64,000 nt of DNA from Anaerolineales bacterium (GTDB lineage Bacteria > Chloroflexota > Anaerolineae > 4572-78 > J111): NCBI GenBank assembly GCA_015075405.1, contig JABTUK010000005.1, positions 1-64,000 on the forward strand, read 5' to 3'. The translations under genes and the position numbers were made by a program. Positions within the stretch are counted from its first letter, which is position 1. Each line of letters starts with the position of its first letter. The notes under the pieces are model-generated. The model ran no database searches. It had not been told where the DNA came from and saw only the letters and a program-made list of their open reading frames with translations. Shown in pieces: positions 1 through 9,610 of the stretch.

Positions 1-41
1 TGTCCTCGCCTCTTCGCCTCACGCCCACCGCCCCTCTCCCC

Positions 42-2498
42 TTGAGCGCCTTTCCCCGCCCCAAAGACGACAACGGGCTGGGCATCCATTGGAGCACTCA
101 CCTCTACGCCCAATCCGACGAGGCCACCGGCTATTTTGTTTCAGAATTAGCCCGGATGAACATCAAATGGGTCAAGCTGCTGGTAGACGGCCTGAATAAC
201 CGCGACTACGATGAAACCATTGATGAATTGGTCAAACGCGACATCATGCCGGTCATCCGCATTTACCGGCAGTGCAACACCCCCTATGACGCCGAGGATT
301 TGGCCGCCCTAGTGCGCCATTATGTAACCAGGGGCGTCTATTACTACGACCTGTACAATGAACCCAACCAGCCCGGCGAAAGCGGCGGCTGGTGCGAGGG
401 CGACGGCAAACCGCAGCCGGAATATCTGGCCGAAATCTGGGCCGATGCAGCCCGGACCATCTACCTGGCCGGCGGCTACCCCGGTCTGCCTTCCTTTTTT
501 GCCCCTGGTCAGAAGCAGCCGGAGTGGCGCGACGATTTCTTTTATCGCTTTTTCGACGCTTTGCGGGAGCAGGGCAACGAAGAGGTGCTCTATTTTTCTT
601 GGGCCTCGATTCATAACTACACCATCAATCACCCGCCGACCTACCCCTATGATGAAGTCAACCAAACCGGCCGCCTGCTGACCGAAGCCGAAATCGAACG
701 ATACGGCTTGACCCAGGCCCAGGCCGCGGAAATCAATTTGAACCGCCGCGTGGCCGGGATTTTGCGAAAACGGTTGCTGACCCCGGAGGATGGCAGGGAA
801 TTGGGGTTGGATGAAGTCACCGTTGACGAAATCAACCGCCGCTTTAGTAAGGGCGAGTTGATGGGCTTCAACATTTACGACGACAACACCAGCTTTTTCC
901 AATTTATCGCCTTTCGCAACCAGTTTTACGATTTGTTTGGCTTTGAAATTCCCATGATTTCAACCGAAGGCGGAGCGACCAGAGAGTCGGGTGAAGACCC
1001 GCGCTACCCGGTGGTGGACGGTCAAACGGTAGCCGAGTGGACGCTCTGGACGGCGGATTACATGCTCGACGATGCGCCGGACTATTACTTTGCCAGCATG
1101 ACCTGGCTGTTGGCCCAACGCGCTTTGGATTACGAGGAGCCGGTCTGGGAGAAAAACGCCTGGTATCACGACCGCCAGGGCGACCAGGAGCCGGTGGTGG
1201 AGGCGTTGAAGCAGCGGCCTCGGCTGGAGGAAGCCCGGCGATTGTGTTTTGAGGCTGAGGCTAAGGCTGAGGCAGGTTATCGAGAGTTGGTTAAGGCGCA
1301 AGTGGAGGTTGAAAAATGTCTGGAAGCGGGGGTGAAACCGCAGCCGGGGCGCAATCTGCTGGCCCGGTACCCTCGCCCGGAAGGGGATAATGGGCGCGGG
1401 CTGCACGGCTCGCCGACTAACCAGGCTTTGCCCAAAGAGGTGGTGGATTATTTTACGCCGGAACTACGGGCTATGAACATCAAATGGTTCAAATTTTTGC
1501 AAGATGACGCGCCGGAAGTGACCGATCCCTATCTGATCGAACAGTTGATCGCCAACGGCATCGAGCCGGTGATGCGGGTCTATAAGCCGTTTAACGAGCC
1601 TTATGAGCATTTGCCGAAGCTAGTTCCCCAGGCCGCCGAGTTGGGCGTCCATTACTTTGAGCTTTACAACGAACCCAACGTGGCCGGTCCTGCCGGCGGC
1701 TGGCCGGAGGGCGAGCCGATCAACGTCGAGCGCATGGTTGATTTGTGGCTGGCGGCGGCGCAGGAGGTGCAGGCCGCCGGAGGACGTCCCAGTTTGCCGC
1801 CTTTGGCCGGCGGCGGAACCATGGATGACTTGCTTTTTCTGCGCCAGTTTTTGGCCGGGGTGCGGGCCAGGGGCCAGGCTCACCTCTTACCGGGCGCGTG
1901 GCTGGCCTTGCACAATTATTTCCTCAACCACCCCCTCGATTACCCAACCGACCCGGTCAATGTGGACGATGTTCCCTTGACCGAGGCCGAAATTGCCGAG
2001 CGCGGCTTGACGCCGGAGCAGGTTGAAGCCATCAACCACGCCCGCCGCATCGCCAAGCTGCCCCGTGACCAGGGTGGTTTTTGGGTCGGCAACACTGTGG
2101 ACGAAGATTCTAATGCTTTCCGTAAATTTGATGCTTATGCGAAGGTATTTTACCGACGTTTTGGCTATTACCTGCCGGTGATTGGCACCGAGGGGGGCGC
2201 TATCATCGGCGCGGCGGAGGACCCCCGCTACCCGCCGGTGCGGGAGGAAGATTTGACCGCATTAACCCTGGCCGCCTATCACGCCCTGCTGGACGACGCC
2301 CCACCCTACTTCTTTGCCCAGACCCCCTGGCTCATGGCCAATCGGGCCGGGGAGCATGAGGATGAACGGTTTGAACAGGCGGCCTGGTATAAAGATCGAG
2401 CCGGGACGGTTTTGCCGGTGGTCGAGGCGTTAAAAAAAGATCTGCGCAAAGAGGAAGTACGGGCGTGGGAAGAGCTGGAGTTGCCCCAAAATAATTAG
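42..2498 (+). CDS. tandem-duplicated clan GH-A glycosidase-like protein
   Basis: The 818-residue product is two copies of one ~400-residue TIM-barrel-like domain, joined by a Glu/Ala-rich linker near residues 400-440. Each half carries a NEPN motif (Glu107 in the first half; ELYNEPNVAG in the second) and a later TEGG motif (Glu309; GTEGGA in the second), placed as the acid/base and nucleophile glutamates of clan GH-A hydrolases. Both halves therefore look potentially active. The substrate cannot be told. No signal peptide is visible, but the start is uncertain: the only early start is TTG at 42 and the frame stays open to the left window edge, so the true N-terminus may lie outside. The linker is encoded partly by a GAGGCT/AAGGCT hexamer repeat. 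Confidence 0.6.
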   Translation: MSAFPRPKDDNGLGIHWSTHLYAQSDEATGYFVSELARMNIKWVKLLVDGLNNRDYDETIDELVKRDIMPVIRIYRQCNTPYDAEDLAALVRHYVTRGVYYYDLYNEPNQPGESGGWCEGDGKPQPEYLAEIWADAARTIYLAGGYPGLPSFFAPGQKQPEWRDDFFYRFFDALREQGNEEVLYFSWASIHNYTINHPPTYPYDEVNQTGRLLTEAEIERYGLTQAQAAEINLNRRVAGILRKRLLTPEDGRELGLDEVTVDEINRRFSKGELMGFNIYDDNTSFFQFIAFRNQFYDLFGFEIPMISTEGGATRESGEDPRYPVVDGQTVAEWTLWTADYMLDDAPDYYFASMTWLLAQRALDYEEPVWEKNAWYHDRQGDQEPVVEALKQRPRLEEARRLCFEAEAKAEAGYRELVKAQVEVEKCLEAGVKPQPGRNLLARYPRPEGDNGRGLHGSPTNQALPKEVVDYFTPELRAMNIKWFKFLQDDAPEVTDPYLIEQLIANGIEPVMRVYKPFNEPYEHLPKLVPQAAELGVHYFELYNEPNVAGPAGGWPEGEPINVERMVDLWLAAAQEVQAAGGRPSLPPLAGGGTMDDLLFLRQFLAGVRARGQAHLLPGAWLALHNYFLNHPLDYPTDPVNVDDVPLTEAEIAERGLTPEQVEAINHARRIAKLPRDQGGFWVGNTVDEDSNAFRKFDAYAKVFYRRFGYYLPVIGTEGGAIIGAAEDPRYPPVREEDLTALTLAAYHALLDDAPPYFFAQTPWLMANRAGEHEDERFEQAAWYKDRAGTVLPVVEALKKDLRKEEVRAWEELELPQNN
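1245..1278. repeat. coding hexamer repeat (gaggct/aaggct)
   Basis: Several consecutive 6-nt units of the type gaggct or aaggct fall in the linker between the two glycosidase-like domains. The same word recurs at 14984-15048, 31482-31506, 37947-37976 and 38837-38900. Confidence 0.6.
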
Positions 2499-2500
2499 AT

Positions 2501-2836
2501 TCATAAATATTCAATCCGTCCAGCCATGGCTTCAGGAGTCAGGGCTTCGTAAATAAGGATTAGACTACGGATAATTTCCCCTATCGAATGGGCTGTTTTG
2601 TGACAATAGGCAATACCTGGATGTTCACGACTGCGGTTGGCAAAGCGTAAAAAGTCGGCATCATGAGTAACCATCACCCGCTGTTCCTGATTGATGAAGG
2701 TCCATTGTGCCTCGTCGGGTTGAGTGCGTAGGCCGGATTCAACAGTTGTGGTTACATCAATACCATAACGGCGTAGAGCACGAGCGATATCAGGGTCAAC
2801 ATGCTCGTCCAGATGAAAACGAATATGTTCAGTCAC
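2501..2836 (-). CDS. DUF5615 PIN-like toxin candidate
   Basis: The 111-residue product matches the DUF5615 / Mut7-C-like PIN-fold family. It starts RFHLDEHVDPDIARALR, has the conserved VTHDADFL segment, and contains spaced acidic residues (D9, E10, then the HDAD pair) where metal-binding residues of PIN-fold nucleases sit. It is the downstream member of a two-gene unit and overlaps the DUF433 gene by 8 nt (2829-2836), as expected for translational coupling. DUF433/DUF5615 pairs are widely predicted toxin-antitoxin modules. RNase activity is inferred from family and context. Confidence 0.8.
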   Translation of the reverse strand: MTEHIRFHLDEHVDPDIARALRRYGIDVTTTVESGLRTQPDEAQWTFINQEQRVMVTHDADFLRFANRSREHPGIAYCHKTAHSIGEIIRSLILIYEALTPEAMAGRIEYL

Positions 2837-3140
2837 CGCGCAATGCTTTTAACTTCTCTTGCAGGGGTGAAGGATTGTTTTGCCGAAAAGCCTCGGCAAA
2901 GATTATATCGTCTTCAATACTGCGGTCTATCTCTGCCCGATGGTCGTGATAATAAGCCATCGCCGTATAAACTGCTGCCAACGGCAGGTCATACTTTCCC
3001 GCAATTTCCTCTAAAGACTGACCCAGACGCAAATTCATGAGGGCAATATCAGCTACCGTGATACGAGTACCGGCAAGACGCGGCTTACCTCCACGTGTGT
3101 CAGGTGTAATTTCGATGTATCGGTCCAAAATCGCTTCCAT
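2829..3140 (-). CDS. DUF433 antitoxin candidate
   Basis: The 103-residue protein has the DUF433 signature: RYIEITPDTRGGKPRLAGTR followed by a helix-turn-helix-like segment (LEEIAGKYDLPLAAVYTAMAYY). Family members pair with DUF5615 toxins and are thought to bind DNA and neutralise the partner. It is the first gene of the pair and overlaps the toxin start. An AT-rich stretch upstream at 3180-3200 may hold the promoter, but no clear hexamers were assigned. Confidence 0.8.
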   Translation of the reverse strand: MEAILDRYIEITPDTRGGKPRLAGTRITVADIALMNLRLGQSLEEIAGKYDLPLAAVYTAMAYYHDHRAEIDRSIEDDIIFAEAFRQNNPSPLQEKLKALRGD

Positions 3141-3250
3141 TAGCTTGTCTCACTTTCTTTCAACTTCGAACCCATCTTTTGCTTGGTTTAATTATAGCAC
3201 AGAATTACGTCCCTGTCTGGAGTCAGCACGTTTGCTCTAACCGACAAAGT

Positions 3251-5833
3251 TTATAAATTCAACTGCTGTAACAGGCTGTCTGCTTCCTCCACTCGATCCA
3301 GCCGCCCAAGCTGCTCATAGATCGCGCGAGCCTGTTCGGCGTAATTTTGAGCCAGGGGGATATTGTGACGCGCCTGATGCAGGCTGGCCAAACGCAAAAA
3401 GGCTTTGGCAATTTGGCGCACCCAGTTATGCTCGGTGGCTACGGCCTGGGCGCGCAGGATGGCTTTTTCGGCCAAGTCCAACTCATTCATTTGCAAATAA
3501 TTTTCCCCCAGCCGCAGCAAGGCTTGAGTTTCATCAAAGTGAAAGTCTTCGGCTGAAGCCATTTCGACCACCAATTCCAAAGCTCCGTTGGCCTGGTCCC
3601 ACTCCCGGCGCTGTGAATAATAGTAAGCCCTGATCCGGTGGGCGCGAATTTTGGTCCGGGGCGTGATCGCCTGGGCCAGAGCTTTTTCAAAGTGTTGTTG
3701 GGCTGCCGGGTGGTCCTGGCGTTCCAGGGCCCAGCGCGCTAACAGGGTTTCCGCCGCCGCCAGGCAGTCGGATAAATCAGCCTCCTGGGCGATGAGTTGT
3801 CCGGTTCTCAAATGATTCAGCGCCGCCTCCTGGTCGCCGACGGCGCTCAGGGCGTAGCCCAGCGCGTCAATATGCAGCCAGGCCCGCATTTCCTGATCGC
3901 CCAACTTTTCAGCAGCCACCAACGCTTTTTCGGCCAGTTCAATCCGTTTGGATAAAGTGACCGGCGACAGGGCCAGGGGATGCACAATGCCCACAAAAAT
4001 AGTTTGCACCGCCGGCCAATTGGACTTGGCATAAGCCTGTTCCAGGGCCAGGTACAAATTTTCAAGTTCCGGCCCAATCAGTTGGTTATCATAGTTTGAA
4101 CCGGCCCAGTAGTGCGGGCCGATTTGCTCCTGGCAAAAGTTGGCAAAGTACTCGACGTAACGCTGCCATAACTCCGGGTTTTCGGCCCCGGCGGCAAAGG
4201 TTTTGGTCAGCGGTAACAGCCAGAAGCGATTGCCCTGCTTGTTGACCAGCGACAGTTTCTCCAGCGCCACCAGCCCTTCATCCCGGTCCAACTCCGGTGT
4301 ATTTGCCACAAAACCCAAAGCCTCGCGGCTGCCATCCTTGGCAAAAAGGGAGAGCGCCAGCAGCAGGGTGTGAGCCGGTTTGCCCTGGATACGCTCGACG
4401 GCGCCCTCAAAGCAGAAACGGGCAATGTCACTGGTAGGCTGGCTCAAGCGGGTCAGCACTGCCTCGACTTGATAACCCAGCCCCATCTGGGCGATACTCC
4501 AGGCCAGGGCCAGGGGCACGCCGCCGGTGCGGTCGTACAGGCGGCGGGCTTCCTCGGCGGTCAGGGTGACGCCCTTTTTTGCGCATTCGTGGGCAATCAA
4601 TTTTTGGGCGTCTTCCCAGATCATGCCAACCAGCCGCACCGGATAAGCCACGTCCAGACGGTGACGGGTGGTGACAATGGCTTTGGTCGGCGCGGGCAGT
4701 TCGCGCAAAAAAGCCAGCACCGCTTCGTCGTCTACGGTTTCCAGGTTGTCCACCAGCAGCAGGGTGCGCTGGCGGGTCAGAGCGCGACGGACGATTTCGG
4801 CCTGCTCTTCCGGGCGAGCCTCGGTAATCTCCTCATGGTGCAAGGCGACGGCAATCGCCGTATAAATGTCATCCAGGGTGCGTAGGACCTGGGGACGGGT
4901 GGCAATACCCTCGGCGGTCAGCACGGTCTGCTTGGCGCTGGCCCAGATGATGGCTTCAAAGCGATCTTCGGGCGGAATCCGGTCGAAGTTGCGCAGGTAG
5001 CGATGGGCGACCTCCAGGGCCAACGCGCTTTTGCCAATGCCGCCAATGCCGTCAATGGTGACCAGGGCGTGCTGCGAGTGGGGATAGGGCCGCAAAATGC
5101 GGACTACCTGGGCCATCTCGGCCTCACGGCCCACAAAGCGGCCATAATCCGGCTGGGGTAAATTATGAAAAACTTTGGGTGGGGACGGCAGGGCCAGGGC
5201 TGCCCCGCCGGGGAGTAATTTCTGCTCGGCTACGGCCTCGGTCAGTTGCAGCAGCGCCTCGCGCAGACCGGTATTTAATCCAGTCAGCGCTTGCAGTTGG
5301 GCTTTTTGAATGGCGACCTGTTCGCGGGCCGCCTCGGCGGTAAGCCGCTGGAAAAGCAGGCTGTAAATGGGTTGAAGTTCGGGCAGGCTCATCAACTCTT
5401 CAGCCAGGCATTTCAGCAGGTACGTTACAGCCTGGTCCACCCGCTCGCGGTTGCGGCGTTGGGGCAGCACGGTGGCAAAAGAGTGAGCAATCACTTCCCG
5501 GTCGTCGCTTTCAAAGACGCCGGGCCGCCGGACGACCGCCAGCAGCGCCGCCTGAATCTCCTGATTGTTGAAAAACTCCTTATCGGCGGCAATTGCCGCG
5601 ACCAGGTCTTCATCCTGGGCTTCGTACTCGGCCACAAAACGCCCAGCGGCGCGTTTCAGGCTGTCCTCAAAAGCCTGGTTGAAGGCGGCGTTGGAGCGCA
5701 GCTTCTTGATCCTGGCCGCCGCCTCATCGCTCAGGAACTTTTTGGCCTGGTCAGAGACAAAATCAACCAGCGCGTCACCGACCGCCTGCTTGAGGTTAGC
5801 CGGGATTAGTTGCAACAGGTCGAGTTGGAGCAT
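3251..5833 (-). CDS. STAND ATPase: helical N-domain, NB-ARC, TPR repeats
   Basis: The 860-residue protein has an all-helical N-terminal region (1-220) of unrecognised function and an NB-ARC/STAND NTPase core. The core has the P-loop GIGGIGKS (262-269), Walker B TLLLVDN (357-363), a TTRHR sensor segment and the GGVPLALAW motif (437-445). The C-terminal third is helical with TPR-like repeats. STAND proteins are ligand-activated switches; bacterial members include transcription regulators and NLR-like antiphage effectors. No nuclease, TIR or protease domain is recognisable at either end, so defence is only one option. It stands alone, with a heptad hairpin between it and the ABC ATPase gene. Confidence 0.75.
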   Translation of the reverse strand: MLQLDLLQLIPANLKQAVGDALVDFVSDQAKKFLSDEAAARIKKLRSNAAFNQAFEDSLKRAAGRFVAEYEAQDEDLVAAIAADKEFFNNQEIQAALLAVVRRPGVFESDDREVIAHSFATVLPQRRNRERVDQAVTYLLKCLAEELMSLPELQPIYSLLFQRLTAEAAREQVAIQKAQLQALTGLNTGLREALLQLTEAVAEQKLLPGGAALALPSPPKVFHNLPQPDYGRFVGREAEMAQVVRILRPYPHSQHALVTIDGIGGIGKSALALEVAHRYLRNFDRIPPEDRFEAIIWASAKQTVLTAEGIATRPQVLRTLDDIYTAIAVALHHEEITEARPEEQAEIVRRALTRQRTLLLVDNLETVDDEAVLAFLRELPAPTKAIVTTRHRLDVAYPVRLVGMIWEDAQKLIAHECAKKGVTLTAEEARRLYDRTGGVPLALAWSIAQMGLGYQVEAVLTRLSQPTSDIARFCFEGAVERIQGKPAHTLLLALSLFAKDGSREALGFVANTPELDRDEGLVALEKLSLVNKQGNRFWLLPLTKTFAAGAENPELWQRYVEYFANFCQEQIGPHYWAGSNYDNQLIGPELENLYLALEQAYAKSNWPAVQTIFVGIVHPLALSPVTLSKRIELAEKALVAAEKLGDQEMRAWLHIDALGYALSAVGDQEAALNHLRTGQLIAQEADLSDCLAAAETLLARWALERQDHPAAQQHFEKALAQAITPRTKIRAHRIRAYYYSQRREWDQANGALELVVEMASAEDFHFDETQALLRLGENYLQMNELDLAEKAILRAQAVATEHNWVRQIAKAFLRLASLHQARHNIPLAQNYAEQARAIYEQLGRLDRVEEADSLLQQLNL

Positions 5834-5858
5834 GGGGGCATTCTCAGAAATAATGATG

Positions 5859-5906
5859 CGTCTTGCGTCTTGCGTGTTCCGTTAGTCTCACGCAAGACGC
5901 AAGACG
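5859..5906. repeat. heptad-armed hairpin (cgtcttg units)
   Basis: Two perfect 18-nt inverted arms (5859-5876 and 5889-5906) surround a 12-nt loop, and each arm is itself built from the 7-nt unit cgtcttg. A T-run follows on the + side. Flanking sequence after 5906 resembles the outer arm seen at 19128-19140 (ends gggaactgcc). Confidence 0.85.
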
Positions 5907-5932
5907 TTTTTTAATTGTGGGAACTGCCAGTT

Positions 5933-6700
5933 TCACCGTTCCGCCCTGGAAATCACCCTTTGCAAGAACATTTTGGTTTGGGGGTTTTGGGGATTTTCAA
6001 AAAGCTGCTGCGGCGGCCCTTCTTCGGCAATCACGCCGCCTTCCATAAAAACAATGCGGTGGGCCACATCGTGGGCAAAAGACATTTCGTGGGTGACGCA
6101 GAGCATGGTCATACCTTCATCGGCCAGTTGGCGCATCACTTCCAGAACCTCGCCAATCAGTTCCGGGTCGAGGGCGCTGGTCGGCTCATCAAAAAGCATC
6201 ACTTTGGGCTGCATGGTCAGGGCGCGGGCAATGGCCACCCGCTGCTTTTGCCCGCCGGAGAGCCGGTTGGGATACTCGTCACGTTTGGCGCTGAGGCCCA
6301 CTTTGGCTAAGAATTTCTCGCCGATAGCGATGGCCTCGTCCTTTTTCATCTTCTTGACCGTGACCGGCGCCTCGATCAAATTTTCCATCACCGACAAATG
6401 GGGAAAAAGATTGAACTCCTGAAAAACCATGCCAGTGCGCAGACGAATATCATGAATGGTTTGCTTTTGTTCGTTGGTAAGTTTGTGCTGCTCCACATTA
6501 ACCGACAGGCCATCCACCTCGATCCGGCCGTGGGTGGGCTGCTCCAGAAAATTGACGCAGCGCAGCAAGGTTGATTTGCCGGAGCCGGAGCGGCCAATGA
6601 TGGTGACTACTTCGCCCTGCTGGACCTGCAAGGAGACGCCTTTGAGCACTTCCAACGGGCCAAAATTTTTGTGCAAATCCTCAATTTGGACGATAGCCAT
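5933..6700 (-). CDS. polar amino-acid ABC transporter ATP-binding protein
   Basis: This is a 255-residue ABC ATPase of the GlnQ/HisP type. It has Walker [10 protein letters not shown], signature LSGGQKQR, Walker B VMLFDEP and the switch histidine in CVTHE. The length and the '[20 protein letters not shown]' region fit polar amino-acid importers. The permease gene lies immediately upstream, one base apart, in the same operon. No solute-binding protein gene is nearby, so the binding protein is presumably encoded elsewhere. Confidence 0.9.
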   Translation of the reverse strand: MAIVQIEDLHKNFGPLEVLKGVSLQVQQGEVVTIIGRSGSGKSTLLRCVNFLEQPTHGRIEVDGLSVNVEQHKLTNEQKQTIHDIRLRTGMVFQEFNLFPHLSVMENLIEAPVTVKKMKKDEAIAIGEKFLAKVGLSAKRDEYPNRLSGGQKQRVAIARALTMQPKVMLFDEPTSALDPELIGEVLEVMRQLADEGMTMLCVTHEMSFAHDVAHRIVFMEGGVIAEEGPPQQLFENPQNPQTKMFLQRVISRAER

Positions 6701-6701
6701 T

Positions 6702-7532
6702 TTAGCGATCCCCCCGTGACATATTCTTTTCGATGTTGGCCTGGATGAAGGAGAAAATGATGGTCATGAGCCAGTACCACAGCGCGGCCACCAGCAAGGC
6801 TTCCAACCCCTTGAAGTTGGCCCGCCCGACCTTGTTGGCCCGCCACATAATTTCCTGGACAAAGCCGGTTGCCGAAACCAGGGCCGAATCTTTGAGCATG
6901 GCGATAAACTCGTTGCCGGTAGGCGGCACCACTAACCGCAGCGCCTGGGGCAGAACCACCCGGCGCATCATCTGGCCCGACGTCATGCCCAGGGCAATCG
7001 CCGCTTCACGCTGGCCGCGGCTCACGCTCGAAATGCCGGCCCGAAAAATCTCGCTCATATACGCGCCATAATTCAGCGACAGGGCCAGCACGCCCGCCAT
7101 CGCCGGCGGCAATTTGATCCCAATTTGGGGTAAGGCCAGGAAAAAGAAGAAGATTTGGAGATAGAGCGGGGTGCCGCGAATGAGGGAGACATAAAAGCTG
7201 GACAAAGCCACCAGCGGTGGAACGCCGGAGAGCCGGCCCAGGGCCGATAACAAAGCCAGGATGCTGGCGCAAATGATAGACACCGCCGAAATCCACAGCG
7301 TTTGGACCACCCCGCCGCTGATAAAGCCAAACCAGGTGGTAATAAACTCCATATCCAGCTTGATCGCTTTGAATGAAATGGGGCCGAGGTTAAGGCTGAT
7401 CCCGCTGAACATCAAGATCAGCAACCCCAAAATAATCACCCACCAGATAACCACCTGAATACTGGACCAATATCTGGCCCGCTGCTGCTGCTGCAAAACA
7501 AGTTGGGTCTGGGTTAATACTCTTTCAGCCAC
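6702..7532 (-). CDS. polar amino-acid ABC transporter permease
   Basis: The 276-residue membrane protein has several hydrophobic segments and the EAA loop typical of HisM/GlnP permeases ([27 protein letters not shown]). Start is a GTG at 7532 preceded by a strong ggaggagg ribosome site. It forms an operon with the ATPase gene downstream. The N-terminus (~1-30) is polar and Gln-rich ([12 protein letters not shown]), and is probably cytoplasmic. Confidence 0.88.
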   Translation of the reverse strand: MAERVLTQTQLVLQQQQRARYWSSIQVVIWWVIILGLLILMFSGISLNLGPISFKAIKLDMEFITTWFGFISGGVVQTLWISAVSIICASILALLSALGRLSGVPPLVALSSFYVSLIRGTPLYLQIFFFFLALPQIGIKLPPAMAGVLALSLNYGAYMSEIFRAGISSVSRGQREAAIALGMTSGQMMRRVVLPQALRLVVPPTGNEFIAMLKDSALVSATGFVQEIMWRANKVGRANFKGLEALLVAALWYWLMTIIFSFIQANIEKNMSRGDR

Positions 7533-7622
7533 GATGCCTCCTCCTTAAAAAATAGTAGACGTAGACGGTAGCCGGTAGACAGGGATTAATGCCCCCTGCG
7601 ACCTTGCTACTCTGCGACCTTT

Positions 7623-8174
7623 TTACGCTCCCTCAAGCGTCACCGGAACCCGCACCAGTTCGCCCTTTTCATCTTCACGCACCCGGTACAGGTCGTTGAT
7701 ACTGGCAACCCGGTCAATAAACAAAACGCCGTCCAGGTGATCAATTTCGTGATGAACCAGCACGGCGTCGAAGCCTTCAAAAACGCGGGTAAAGGGTTTG
7801 CCCCACTCATCCAGGCCCTTTACCTTGAGATAATGAGGACGCACAGTTTCGGCGTAGAGGCCGGGGAAACTGAGGCAGCCATCAAAATCTTTTTCGGGCC
7901 GCCGCTCCTCGATAATTTCGGGGTTAATCAAAACGAGAGGGGGTCCAATCTCATCCGAACCGTTCCCTCTACCCCCCAGGCGAACCACAATCACCCGGCT
8001 GTGGACGTTGATCTGCGGCGCAGCCAGGCCAATCCCCTCCGGCCGGTCGAGCAGGGTGTCCTTTAAATCCTTGATCAACAGTTTGATCCGCCGGTTGATA
8101 AACCGAACCGGTTCGCTTTTTTTACGCAGCGCGGCTTCATTATCCGCGTATTGAACAATATCTCTAATCGCCAT
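7623..8174 (-). CDS. def: peptide deformylase
   Basis: The 183-residue enzyme would remove the formyl group from nascent protein N-termini. The three family motifs are present: GIGLAAPQ, the metal-cysteine motif (here DGCLSFP, with Asp where Glu is usual) and HEIDH with two metal-binding histidines and the catalytic Glu. It precedes the amino-acid permease by about 90 bp and follows the beta-CASP gene; both neighbours are on the same strand but no overlap ties them together. Confidence 0.93.
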   Translation of the reverse strand: MAIRDIVQYADNEAALRKKSEPVRFINRRIKLLIKDLKDTLLDRPEGIGLAAPQINVHSRVIVVRLGGRGNGSDEIGPPLVLINPEIIEERRPEKDFDGCLSFPGLYAETVRPHYLKVKGLDEWGKPFTRVFEGFDAVLVHHEIDHLDGVLFIDRVASINDLYRVREDEKGELVRVPVTLEGA

Positions 8175-8206
8175 AATGTTTCCGTTGAAGGTTGAACGTT
8201 TGAACG

Positions 8207-9610
8207 TTACAAGGCAAAAGTTTGCCCTCGCGCCGGGATGTGAACTTCAGGGATACCCTGCTGGCGGGCTGCTTCGGCCAGGGTAGTAGCCCCTTCCATT
8301 TCCCCATGCACCAAAAAGAGTTGGCGCGGGTGGCCTCGCTCCTGGGCCATCTTTAGCCAGGCCAGCAGGCCGTTGTGGTCGGCGTGGGCCGAATAGCCGT
8401 TGATTTTGAAGACTTTGGCCCGCACCGCATACTCTTCGCCAAAAATAGAGACCACCGGCTGGCCGTCTAAAATTTTGCGGCCCAGGGTATTTTCGGCCTG
8501 GTAGCCGACAAACAGGATCATGTTGCGCGGGTCGCTGATGTTATGCTTGAGATGATGCAAAACCCGGCCCGATTCAGCCATGCCGGAGGCGCTAATAATG
8601 ATGGCCGGCTGGCTCAACTCATTGAGGGCTTTCGACTCCTCGACATCCCGAACGTAGGTAATCCCTTCAAAGCCAAAGGGGTTGTGGTTGTTGGTCGCCT
8701 TGATAAAGGCTTGCATCTCCTGATCGTAAGCTTCGGGGTGCAATTGAAAAATCTCGGTGGCGCTAACGGCCAGGGGGCTGTCTACATAGATACGGACGTC
8801 GGGGAGTTCGCCGGCATCCTTCATCACATGCAAGGCGTAAACCAACTCCTGGGTTCGCCCCAGCGCAAACGAGGGAATAATAATCTTACCATTATTTTGA
8901 TAAGCTTCAAGCACCATCTGCTTGAGTTCAGCCCGCGCTTCTTCCGGCGGCTCGTGATAACGGCCGCCGTAGGTGCTTTCCATAATAATAAAATCAGCTC
9001 CCTCTACCGGCTGTGGGTCGCGCAAAATGGGCAGGTTGGTCCGGCCAATATCGCCGCTAAAAACCAGGCGCTTCTGTTTACCGTGATCGTCCAAATCCAG
9101 CGTCACCGAAGCAGAGCCGAGCAGATGGCCGGCATCGCGGTAATGAACCTGGACGCCGGGGAGCGGGCTAAAGGTGCGACCATATTCGATGGATTGGAAC
9201 AGGGCCAGGGCTGCAATGGCGTTTGCCTGGGTGTAGAGCGGTTCAAACGGTTTTTGTCCCTGCTTTACCCGGCGCTTGTTGACATAGGCCACGTCGCTTT
9301 CCTGGATGTGGGCCGAATCGCGCAGCATGATCGCTGCCAGGTCGCGGGTGGCCGAGGTGGCCCAAATGGGGCCGCGATAGCCTTTTTTGACCAGGGTCGG
9401 AATATTGCCGATATGGTCAATGTGGGCGTGGGAGACAATCAGAGCGTCAATGTCGCTGGGGTCAAAGGGGAAATTGTTGTTGCGTTCAAAAGCCTCTTTG
9501 CGGCGGCCTTGATACATGCCGCAATCCAACAGAATATGATGACCGTTGACCTTTAACAGGTGCATCGAGCCGGTAACAGTCTGCGCCGCGCCCCAGAATT
9601 GCAGTTCCAT
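8207..9610 (-). CDS. beta-CASP metallo-beta-lactamase-fold RNase
   Basis: The protein is about 467 residues from ATG 9610, preceded by aaagga; a longer reading to 9634 exists. It has the metal site HAHIDH, a second metal-binding histidine in DAGHLLGSA, the STYGGR motif, a beta-CASP insert and a C-terminal SAHADH plus VHGEMEG region. This is the COG1236 (Ysh1/CPSF-like) group of RNA-processing enzymes, found in many bacteria as predicted exonucleases or endonucleases. Its RNA target is unknown. Confidence 0.88.
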   Translation of the reverse strand: MELQFWGAAQTVTGSMHLLKVNGHHILLDCGMYQGRRKEAFERNNNFPFDPSDIDALIVSHAHIDHIGNIPTLVKKGYRGPIWATSATRDLAAIMLRDSAHIQESDVAYVNKRRVKQGQKPFEPLYTQANAIAALALFQSIEYGRTFSPLPGVQVHYRDAGHLLGSASVTLDLDDHGKQKRLVFSGDIGRTNLPILRDPQPVEGADFIIMESTYGGRYHEPPEEARAELKQMVLEAYQNNGKIIIPSFALGRTQELVYALHVMKDAGELPDVRIYVDSPLAVSATEIFQLHPEAYDQEMQAFIKATNNHNPFGFEGITYVRDVEESKALNELSQPAIIISASGMAESGRVLHHLKHNISDPRNMILFVGYQAENTLGRKILDGQPVVSIFGEEYAVRAKVFKINGYSAHADHNGLLAWLKMAQERGHPRQLFLVHGEMEGATTLAEAARQQGIPEVHIPARGQTFAL

